From the NCBI RefSeq assembly GCF_025399195.1, contig NW_026252091.1, positions 248,001 to 312,000 on the forward strand: a stretch of 64,000 nt of DNA, written 5' to 3'. The position numbers and the translations under genes are program-made. This document shows, piece after piece, positions 34,792-45,100 of this stretch. Origin of the DNA: Umbelopsis ramanniana AG. Taxonomy: Eukaryota; Mucoromycota; Umbelopsidomycetes; Umbelopsidales; Umbelopsidaceae. Position 1 is the first letter of the stretch, and the number at the start of each line of letters is the position of its first letter. The notes beneath the pieces were generated by a model. It saw only the letters and a list, made by a program, of their open reading frames with translations, made no database searches and had not been told where the DNA came from.

Positions 34792-35906
34792 ATGGCCGTT
34801 TCGACAGATTTAAATCCTTCATCAGTCGCTGACAATGGCATTTGGGTGTTTGGATATGGCTCGCTCATATGGAAACCGCCTATTTCTTACGAAGACAAGT
34901 AAGTGGGGTCTTCGGATTTCAGACAGCGCACAAGATGGATTGATACCTACCATGGACGCAATTGCAGAGTCGTAGGATATGTCAAGAATTATGTGAGGAG
35001 ATTCTGGCAGGTACGTTTATATTTTTCGTATATTTCCTTTCCTGGCGCATGGGCTTTCTTCGCTGACCACCTCATAGCATAGTACCGACCATCGTGGAAC
35101 TCCAGAAGCACCTGGACGAGTTGTGACTCTAGTGCCCCACGCGGAATGGAAGACGATGGATGACTATGTAAAGTGATTTTTAGACACTGGCATTTGCTGA
35201 TGTGATGATTAATCTTTGGTCGCCCAGCATGATCATAAGGACGACGATGTATGTTGGGGAGTAGCGTTCAAAATACCAGGCACAGATGTTGAAACTACTA
35301 GAGCTTATCTGGACCATAGAGAGAAGGTAAATCTCAAATAGCATCTCATCCGTTTGGTAATGGAACTAACGTCGTACGATAGAATGGATACACCGTGCAC
35401 ACTGTAGATGTATATAGACCTAACGAGGAAGAGCCTGCCGTCCGAAATGTAAGTCTAGCTGCTCAGTTATTCAAGAAATGACTCTCATTCAATTGTCATA
35501 TTTTCCTAACTCATTCCGTTCTTTTGACTTCTCTGTCATGTCAACCACAGGCACTGGTTTACATTGGAACGACGGATAATGAAGCTTTTGTAGGCGGCGC
35601 CCCAGTAGACGACATTGCGCAACAAATTTATGAATCTTATGGTACGGGAATAACGAATATGCGGTCTCACATGTTTTGGGATAGATGAGACAGCTGTCTT
35701 ATGATAGAATCCAAATTAACCATTACTCTTTACACTTTTCTGTAGGGCCGTCTGGCTGGAACGCCGAATACCTCCTCAATCTCGCCCATGCGTTACGCGA
35801 GATTGCTCCAGAAAGTCGTGACGATCACGTATTCGAGCTAGAACACAAAGTAAAAGCTATCATAGAAAGAAATGAACAGGCTGATAGCAAATTAGAGAAA
35901 ATATAA
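34792..35906 (+). CDS. Glutathione-specific gamma-glutamylcyclotransferase (ChaC family)
   Basis: Seven exons (34792-34898, 34968-35010, 35078-35167, 35228-35326, 35383-35448, 35551-35641, 35746-35906) give 218 residues. The substrate-binding loop VFGYGSLIWKP lies near residue 20. [23 protein letters not shown] follows, and the catalytic Glu is expected in YLDHREK. GPSGWNAEYL near the C-terminus is also typical of ChaC2/Gcg1. The enzyme cleaves glutathione to 5-oxoproline and Cys-Gly in the cytosol, the first step of glutathione recycling. Start chosen at ATG 34792 because it is in frame and gives a short N-terminus. It converges on the trehalose phosphorylase gene with only 175 nt between stop codons. 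Confidence 0.94.
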
Positions 35907-36081
35907 TCTAGTTTAGCAGAAGCAAATGCATCGGAAATCATAAGGGAATTTTTATATTTTAGTTTTCAAGCATTTAAAATGGTAGAAGAAGAAAAAAAAA
36001 AAAAAAAAGGAAACATGAATAATGGATCGGCCATTCCACGAATCAAAATGAGATAAAATAATCAGTTCAGCAAGCAAATAT

Positions 36082-38855
36082 CTAAAGTTGAACATCTTTG
36101 GCGTGCTTGCGACCCTTGTAGTTATATTTCTCTTGCCAGAATGTTCGCAGCCATTTACTGTCGCCAAGACCGCCATTGCGGTCTCTGGTGGCTTCCTCGC
36201 CCACCAAACCAGCACTGTCAGTGGTGTTTCTAGTGATTTCATTGCACATGAATAGCCATGCGATAGCATTCCAAACCGTAAAATATTCTTCAGTCAGGTA
36301 TTTGACTGCCCCTTCAGCCAACCGCTGGCGCACTTCAGGTTGTTCAAACAGGATAAATAACTTGTCGGCAACGGCTTGGACATCTCCAATGGGCACAAGG
36401 TTACCGGTGACACCTTCTATGATTTGAAGTGGAATACCACCTGCTTGATAAGCAATGATTGGAACGCCCTTTGCCAATGCTTCAGTGACCTTGACCTCAA
36501 AACCTTCCCGATGACTGAGCTGGAGTGCAACATAACCTCCGCGCAGGATGATGTTCAAAAGTTGATCGGAAGGAGGGATGCGTGCAACAACGATATCGGA
36601 GCTAATCTGGCTGAATGGTTCGGTGACCATGGTACCATAAGTTTGCTCGTAAACAATAGTACCGTCTGGATCGTCAATACTACCATGACCACAAATAACT
36701 AGTTGTGGTATATCTTCATCACTAAATCTGTCGTCACTGTCCATGCGCATACGTAAAAGTCTATAAGACTCGAGGACATCGGGGATGCCTAGGGGATGGA
36801 TGAACACGAGTGTCAGTTAGATAAGACGGTCTCTTAGTTTCGTTATTATCATTGCATCAAATCGTACCTTTAGAGGGATCGAATCTGGCAACTTGTACAA
36901 TGTAAGGTCTGCTCCAATCTACTTCGTTTGAACCTTGGTCCATGCAGACACGGTTGAATACAGATCGGTAGTATCTTAAATTGTTTGCATTAAGTTCTTT
37001 GTTGAGTCCGTCTAGAGGGTCAGTGACAGCAGGCAGTAAGACAACATTGCGACGAGGAACTTCATCAGGAATGAAGTTGTCTACTGGATGCGATATAAAC
37101 AAATCGGCTTGCTTGATGAACTGCCATATGAAGCTAAGAAGGCGGTGTTGGTAAGTGGGATGATGTAATGAAGGGTATACTTCCATGACCTATACATACT
37201 TCCAAGTGCAAGCTTGAGGTCCATCCGGGTTATCACGAATCAAGTCAGCACGGATTTCGATGTGAGAACGGAAGATGATGCGAGTAGTTTGTGGAGCTAA
37301 ACGCTTGATATGTGGTATGATACCGCAGACTGGAATTATTTTTTTCTAAATTAGCATTTACGGAAAAAAGCGAGAAACCGAATAGCGTAAGAAAAATTGC
37401 CTCACCTTGAGGATCATCGATGATGATAACGTCAGAGTTCTGCAGAGGCCCACTACGATCACCCCAGAACCGGTTGACATTCTCATTGGACCATTCGATG
37501 AAGGCTTCCTTGTCAGCATCTGTTAACCTGACTTTGGGGTCGGCAACACCTTGAAGGACATTGTGGAACTTGCGCTTGGTGATGTCAAAAATTTCTGGCT
37601 TCGGTCTAGCCACATACCCTATACGGCAATCCTCAATTAGTCCTCAGATAACGACCCAACCTTCAAAAAACGTATTGACACGTACAATTGGCATCGATAC
37701 CCATAAGCCGTAAGAATCTTATAAGAGCATGGCGCATTAATGCAACTACAATGCGATAGAAGTTTAGAGTTTGAAACAAACATGAAATCAATGGTATAGA
37801 AATAGCCTTACCTCCGCCACCTTGCGGTGTAGAGTTGAAGAATGAAACTCGAAGTTTGCGGTCTTTAACTTCATTTGCCAGCTCCGAGATGACACGCCAA
37901 GTCTCATCGCAAACAGTATTTTGGTAGTTCTCCAAATCGACCATATGGATTTGATCATTGAGATCCACTATATGTATCCAGAAAAGGAAACCGTCAGAAG
38001 GAACGAACGTTTTCAGCGAGACGTTTGATAATTGGATGGAAGTGAAACCGTGTGTGTCACTAGCCTAAAGCTTAGATCCACCCATCTCTGACTTGAAATA
38101 ATACGTTACCTTCGACCTATTTTTGTAATTTGTACGAGAACAACGGAAGAATAACAAACATCAGTATGTCGTCAGCCAAGATGGCTAAAAGTGGTGCCAT
38201 TAATGCGGAATGAAAGGAAGGATACTGTACCACATGCCTATGACCTACGCTGATGCGCGGTAGATTTCCAGGATATTGTGGGCTGAGCCTATAGATTAAC
38301 ATGAGCCAAAAAGGTTCCGGTGAGACGAGTTTAGTTGGTCAAGAACGGTCAAAAAAAAAAAAAAACGGTAATGCGGAAGTAAATGGGCAATACGTACCAG
38401 ATAACGGATTTTCGAACAGCAGAACTAGCGCGTTCGTCTATATCGCGTCCATTTGTCTCCATGATAAAAGGTATTGCGTCCAACTCAAACCATAATTTGC
38501 TGGTGATGCTAGGTGGGCTGAACAGCAGTTCTCTACTGTCGGCGTCATTCACTTGGAGTGATACACCAACGCTTTGTACCTTGTAATGGTTACCACGAGC
38601 GAAGTTGGCGATAACTTCAATCAATCTATTCTCAGCGTCAGCTATGCGCTCCTTGTAGGGAAGCTTTTGGTTGAGCGGCAATGTGTCCGTATAGTAGTCA
38701 CTGCTGTAGCTTCCATCATGGACAGAGACAGCAAAGTTGTACGTGTGATCACCAGTATTGTGACTAATGTCCAGTCCAAGGTAAATACCTTGCGGAAGAG
38801 CAGTTATCGAGAACCGCCTGTTGGTGTGGATAGGGATTTCGGGGTTAGGAGGCAT
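36082..38855 (-). CDS. Fungal trehalose phosphorylase (CCG-9 type, GT-B fold) with a 7-nt microexon
   Basis: Nine exons: 38855..38398, 38288..38231, 38116..38110, 37967..37812, 37745..37686, 37618..37406, 37329..37200, 37133..36868, 36788..36082. They give 684 residues. The N-terminal domain (NRRFSITALPQGIYLGLDIS) is special to the fungal enzyme. The glycosyltransferase core shows STPQGGGVALMRHALIRFL, KRKFHNVLQG, FRSHIEIRADL, FIPDEVPRRNVVLLPAVTDP, VQVARFDPSKG and the EGFEVKVTEALAKGVP donor-site motif. The enzyme reversibly converts trehalose and phosphate to glucose and glucose 1-phosphate. A 7-nt exon (GTCGAAG) is needed to keep the frame and restores GHRHVVEVDL. The start at MPPNPE is preferred over an upstream in-frame ATG at 38972. 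Confidence 0.92.
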
Positions 38856-39134
38856 CGAGTGCTTGTTTGTGAAATGATGTAAACAGATAAAAGAGAAGTT
38901 AGCTGGGGACAATGTGATAAATTTTTTATAGGAGTCAAAAGATCTGACGACCAAAAGGTTGGGGGTTTCCAAATCTGCATATTGAAAAGCTTGTTTCAGC
39001 GATCAGCATCGCTTATGGAGGCAATAAAGTGAAACCTTTGTGACAGTTTATCATGCTTAATTAACGATTATGTTGACTCGGAAAAAAGAAAAGATCTCAA
39101 ATCGAAGATTGAAGACGCTCGTATGAAAATGCTG

Positions 39135-39165
<31 letters not shown>

Positions 39166-39691
39166 CATTTAGTAAATGATGCTGCTGGATGGAAACATCA
39201 AACTGTTGTGCGATTTGAGTCACCTACAACAATAATACCATGGCTGGGATGAGCCGCGGTTGGACACCATTTAAAGTTGGCCGCCCAATAGGCTACCAAA
39301 CAAAGACAAGCCATGTTTTACTACAACCAGTGAAATGATCTTCGGTTATACAACCCATCTAAGGTATATACATTGGTAGAAAGAATGGAGCTCAATGGTC
39401 TCATCCACATAACTCTTCGCCCGGTTCCAAAGCGTACGGACCACATAAACTGGGCTTACATTTCAATTGCCGCCCTTGTTCCCTTGTGTTGTATCACGAA
39501 AGATAATGCTAAAGTACACGGTCCGCTTTGCAACTCCTTGGGTGCAATAACTTTTGTTTTGCTAGACTGGAGAGGGCATCAACCGATACGTTTAATCAAA
39601 AATAAAGAGAGAAAAACTTTTGGAGAGGGGGAGTATACAAGGAAATCATTAAATATCGTCATGGGAGAAGGATGACTCTCCATGGGGCTGG
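38856..39691. other. Intergenic with (CTGT)n microsatellite
   Basis: Promoter of the trehalose phosphorylase gene and 3' UTR of the Ecl1-like gene. A CTGT/GTCT microsatellite of about eight units lies at 39134-39166. A 100-codon plus-strand frame (39373-39675) has no domain. Confidence 0.7.
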
Positions 39692-40130
39692 TTAGTCCCG
39701 GACAAAGTAAGTAGACTGTCCAAGTGAAGATGGTGAGGGTATAGCCATGACACTCGATCGACGAGATCGAGAATATATGGTGTAAGAGCTTGATAATATC
39801 TCTGATGGTGATGGTGATTTGGCTATGGGTGGAGGAGACGGTGCGTGGTTGGCATAGAAGGCGGACAAACAATCGTCTTTCTGAATAGATCTTGCAGTGG
39901 ACTCCTCCACATTAGCCGAGACATGTACGGATGCCTCATTATTAGATGGTATACGTTGTTGGTGTATGGTCTGTTTGTCCAGAGTGGAACACTTGTCTGA
40001 GCAGTAAAGTCCGCGCTACAAAGTTGGTCTTGATGAGTGGACCAGAATTCAACATCGGTGTGATAGGATAACCATACTGTACCTCTGTTCTTGAATCGCA
40101 TACAATACACCAGTCAAGATCTATGTTCAT
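39692..40130 (-). CDS. Ecl1-family small zinc-binding protein (lifespan regulatory factor type)
   Basis: Two exons (40130..40083, 40015..39692) give 123 residues. The N-terminus reads DLDWCIVCDSRTERGLYCSD, then KC. This is the Ecl1-family pattern W-C-x2-C-...-YCS-x2-C, a small Cys4 zinc motif; the intron separates the two Cys pairs. The rest is a Ser/Pro-rich, disordered tail (SPSPSEILSSS, SRSRRSSVMAIPSPSS). In fission yeast, Ecl1-3 extend chronological lifespan and respond to zinc, sulfur and amino-acid limitation. How they act is not fully known. Strongest evidence is the Cys pattern and the small size. Confidence 0.8.
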
Positions 40131-40451
40131 GGAAGAGGAAGGGAGAAAGCAGGAGAAGGAGGATTGGTTAAAGAGCGAGAGGACAGGAACAAGGAAAAAG
40201 GATAAAAAGCTGCGTGGGCAAAGTGAACTTTCTGGTCATGGGGGATTTAAACGGGTAGGCAGGCCAATAGTCCGCTTTAGGTAATGCAGCACTCGAGATT
40301 GGGTTGGGTTGGGGTACTTTTTTGAAACAGAACGAGAAAATTAGAGATCCAATATTATGGACCACCTTCAAAACCGTCATATCATGTTTAAGAAACTTAT
40401 TTTCTCTCTACTTACTTCTTTCTTTCCTTACCTAAACATTTAATCATACCC
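40131..40451. other. Intergenic between divergent Ecl1-like and methyltransferase genes
   Basis: A shared 0.3-kb upstream region, rich in A/G then C/T (CTCTCTACTTACTTCTTTCTTTCC before the plus-strand start). It probably holds both promoters. Confidence 0.5.
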
Positions 40452-41949
40452 ATGGGCAATGTCCCTCCAACCCCAGCATCACGCTCACAGTCTCTGCCGG
40501 TAACTCGACCCCCCAGCGAGACTTCATCCACAAGGCGCTATGGACGACAGTCACTTCCTAGTACAAACATAATGCAAAGTGCGAAAAAGAGACTACGAAA
40601 GAACTTGGAACAAGTACGCCAATCGACTCCATCCTTTCGTTCCGTCTCTTCGACTGCTGATGTACTCAGCCAACAATCGACTCCGTCCGTGTGCAATAGC
40701 GACACTTCATATTTTCATCCAAACTATAAAAGCCTTTCGTCAGATCAATTGGTCAATACTATCTCGCAACAAAATCGTCCTTTTCACAACTTTGGTAACG
40801 CAAAATACAGTTTACCGTGTGATGAAGAAGAGCAAGATAGAATGATGACTCTGGTGAGTGGCTTTAACACATTGAACAGTAGGAATGACGATTTGGATCA
40901 TCTTTGACACCTGTTTGTTCGTTATAGCACTTTCTAGTCAAGCATATGTTTAATGGAAATTTTTCAGCACCCGTTAGTCATTTAATGAATGAAAAGCGGC
41001 CAAATGGAGAGAAATTCAACGTCCTTGACGTCGGATGTGGACCTGGAACATGGTAAACTTTTAAAACCGGTTGTGTCTCATGATGATATTGTGTTTTATT
41101 AACTCAAAAATATGTAGGACTCTGGAAATGGCAACCGAGTATCCAGAAGCTGATTTCTATGGCATGGACATTGCTGAAATATACCCAAAGACCATTAAGC
41201 CTGCAAACTCCTTTTTTTTGCAAGATGATATTTTAACGTGCACGCAATTTAAAGATGAAATGTTTGATTACATATTTGTCAGACATGTTTATGGATGTTT
41301 TTCCGTGGTAGAATGGGATGTACGTATTTGTCTCCGGTTTGTTCCTTACTGACATGGTTTCGAGAGACTGATTTGTCATTTCTTAGATTCTGATGAAAGT
41401 ACTGTTGAGACTGCTTAAACCAGGAGGCTATGTTGAATTCCGTGAAATCAATCCAATGGTACAAGATCCCGGTCCTATAACAGCAGACATTGTTAATACA
41501 TTATGTAAGTCCTCGACAGAATCCTAAACTTCTCACAATAATGGAACTAATGTATTGTGCTTTTAGTTATAACAACCTTAAGAACAACCCGTAACATCGA
41601 TCCGGCACTAGCTCAACATCTCACCAGTATAATCACTAACGCAGGATTTGCTGACTTGCATCATGAACTAGTAAAAGTGGGCAGTGGATGGGGCGAATGT
41701 GGTGATATTGCCTTGAATAATCTCGCGAGTGCCATAAAGGCATATGGAATATGGCTTGGCCCTGCTATTGGTATAAATACTGGTGAACTGGAAAAACGAA
41801 TCGGCATCATACTGGAGGAAGGACCCCTATACCGAAGCTATTTCAACTGGCATATGGCTTGGGCCAGAAAACCGCAATCAAACTACCATGGCGATAATGC
41901 GGCCGAGTGGGAAGGCATCAATGATTTTATTCACGGTTATGTAGAATAG
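40452..41949 (+). CDS. SAM-dependent methyltransferase with disordered N-terminus
   Basis: Five exons (40452-40853, 40928-41052, 41118-41319, 41387-41504, 41567-41949) give 409 residues. The first 95 residues are Ser/Pro/Arg-rich. The class I methyltransferase core starts around residue 110: motif I VLDVGCGPGTW (about 166-176, split by an intron), the acidic post-motif-I FYGMDIAEIYP, then DDILTCTQF, FDYIFVRHVYGCF and LLRLLKPGGYVEFREINP. This architecture is common in fungal methyltransferases of the LaeA/TAM-like broad group. Substrate unknown. The NPY-type N-terminal SLPSTNI-like linkers give no targeting clue. Confidence 0.88.
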
Positions 41950-42126
41950 CACCACTGAATTTCCCTTTGAGAAACACTTGTAAATGAAATGACATATTTT
42001 GAATTAGAGTATCATAATAAAGTATTTAAAACACAAAGGTCTTCACCCAAAGTCTTTTAGCCTGAAGGATTCCATTTTTGTCTTTCCTTTTTTTTTTTTT
42101 TGATTTTGTTTCTTGATAGCAATGCA

Positions 42127-45100
42127 ATGAAATTGGATGAAAATCTATCCTGTCCAGTCATTCAAAGCTTTTTTCCCAATGCAGTTTCATTAGGACAATA
42201 CCTTTCACGATTTCCAGAGTGCTGTCAAAATATTACTTCGGCGCCAAATGAGTCGCGTTTGCGAGCACTTTTAGAAACTGCCATTGTAGCTGACATTCCG
42301 ATAATCAACCATGCTGATACGCTATTACATCACTCAAATAATGCCTTGGTTGTACCACAAGCTAAAAGTGCGACCACCTACCCCGCGTCTGTTTCTCAGG
42401 AGCAGGTGAATGTCCTTAAAATTTTACATAGGCGCTGTAAACCCTATCTTAAATGGTCATATTTGCATACAGTTAGTCCATGAATCAATATTTGATCTGT
42501 TGTCTAATACCTGCCCTGGTTTGTCGCACAAAAATCATTTGCTGGCAAAAGGTTTTCGGATGGTTAGTTTATTTGGGATCCTTCAGAATGTTACGGAGCA
42601 ACGAGCGTCTGACTTTTTAAACGTAGATAACAAGAGGAGCACAGTCAAGTCTCCATGGACTGAGTAGACTCGTGCCAATTGAGCAAGCTCACACCAATAC
42701 ACTTGTTACCGAACTGAAAGGTACCTGCTGGAAGGATTTGCTGATAATGTAAGATGTTGGTCTGCACAGCTGCAAACCTTTCAATCATACTAATAACAGT
42801 CTCCAAACCCATACTGGACATGTAGGGTTGGACCTACCATAATGAGACAGTTACTCCTCTATACCTGCATATTTATTAAGCTCCAAAATAGTAGCTTTTA
42901 CCAAATCACAGGTAACCCTTTTTTTCTTCTCCTGTCACTAGCCATAACACTCGCGCTCATAATGACCTCCCACCAAAATAGGGATCATGATCCATGAGCT
43001 AGGCGTTAAACCAGGACCGGTGCAGGTACCTCATTACATTCCGAATTGGGTTGAAAACATCTATGCAGGTGTTGGGCGGGCTGAATGCTGTAGAGACACT
43101 ACGCAGACAAAACGAAAGATTCCGTTCGATGCCTCTGCCAGTAAAAGCAAACGCTGTCGCAAACATAAGTCATCTAGGCACCAGAAGAAAAATGATGAAA
43201 CTGAGCAGACTCTGGCCGCAGGATCTTTAACAGACCTAGAAGAAGTTACTGTGAAAGAGAGCCTACCGGAAACAGAGTATCGGCCCAGCCGGCGACAGAG
43301 AAAGCGAAAAAGGCTGTCTTTGGCAGAGGAATCAGAACGACATGTTGATTTATTGATCGCCAACGCATTGCCTGACCATGGTACAGAAACTCCCGGTGTT
43401 GAATGCAATATTGATCCCGCAAAACGCATACATAGTGCATATAACCGTTTTCATCAAAATGAAGCTCCTTCACAGCACACAACAGGCTCGTCGAGGTAAG
43501 TATCATTTAGTACATTGTTTATTGGCTCACTATTTGTTTGAAACTGATCATGGATGAAAAATAGCAAGTCTTCTAGACCAAGCAATTCATCTATATTGCT
43601 AAAAAGGTCTGCCATATACTATCAAAACCCTGTTGTTGACAAACAAGATAAAGTTCACATGTGTTTGCCCAAGAATTGTAAGCATATTCTGCACCAGCCG
43701 CATAAATCTGCTTTGGTCCACTGAACAATTGTCTCCAATACAGATATGCTCAGTATGCCAGTTGGTACTTTCGGAAACAAGAGGAAGAAACCTGATGAGA
43801 ATAATCTTCTTGACAACCATGTCCTCTCTAATATGGTACGCTCACTCCTCGTGGACATATTTCCAAAGCAGTTTGGTAGGCCCAATGTGCTTGATAGAAC
43901 TCAAAAAAGTTTGATCAGGACATCAAAATGGACACATAGCGGCCACTGGAAGGTGGATAGTCATCAAATTTTATGTATTATGCTTTACTATCAGTTGATT
44001 GACAGGTTCTTAGATGAGTAGGAGACCGCCCACAATACCCCCTCGGCTCCATGAATTCAAGAATTACTTCGAGGCAATATGTAGACGGCATAGCCATTGT
44101 CAGTATTACCGCCTTCTTAATCGCTTTTGTCCTTTAAAGGTAGGTATTATCGGCAGGCGTTGGTTTCGATTTTTCAATGAAATTTTCTATATCTAACATG
44201 ATTTTAGCCTTGCGAACCTATTTTAAGGCAAAGCTCGTCGTATGCTCAGGTACGGGATCATAATATGAACACTGTGTAGTTGAGACCTATAATTCATTCA
44301 TATTGATTTGTATGACAGGTGGACGCATTCTTGAAACATTGTATCAAGGCAGTGTTTCCATTATCTATTTGGGGATCACAACACAACTTGAAGCGGGTTC
44401 TCATGGGTAAGTTCTGTATGGAAACCTAACGGCCAAACATATTTGATTTCTGAACATGATTACAGTCATACGCACGTTAATTGGTTTGAGAAAACATGAG
44501 ACTTTGTCAATGAAGCAACTCTTTCAGTCCATTAGAGTATGTAGGATGATTACAATTGGAGATTTTACATATAGCATCAACTGACTTGTTTATACACTAT
44601 ATCAGCTGAAGGATTATGCGTTTCTCTCCAGTGACCGTACTAATAGGATATCGCAGCAACACCATCAGCCTCCCTCGGAGATGTGGAAGAGAGAAGAAAT
44701 TCTGATGGAGTTTTTATACTGGTTCTTTGAAAGCTACGTTCTACCTCTTTTATCGGTTAGTAATAATATGACAGTTTGCCCTTGCCAGCAAGAATATGAG
44801 ACTGATTATACGACATGCCATGTTGTAGACAACATTTTATATTACAGACAATTCGCAATTCCGTAACCGCACGTTCTACTTTCGGAAAGACGTTTGGAAC
44901 GCACTTTCCAAACCGGCACTGGAACGACTGATATCCGTGCATTTTACGCCTTTCGATCAGGTAAGCTAAAGCAACACCCGGTAGCATAAATGTGAAAGGC
45001 TTCCTGATATTCGGGATGAAAGGCTACTCTAGGAACCTCTAACCTTGAATATGCAAACTTACGACTGCTGCCAAAAGGCAGCGACAGCGTTCGGCCCATT

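Noticed and set aside
38856-38972. Upstream in-frame ATG for trehalose phosphorylase
   Set aside because: It would add 39 residues with no family resemblance, while MPPNPE leads directly into the conserved N-terminal domain. It was kept only as a note.
39373-39675. 100-codon plus-strand frame between trehalose phosphorylase and Ecl1-like genes
   Set aside because: No domain, weak start context, and it overlaps the likely 3' UTR of the Ecl1-like gene.
42061-42126. Earlier non-ATG start for TERT
   Set aside because: Upstream residues fall in a T-tract; the first ATG at 42127 leads straight into the TEN domain.
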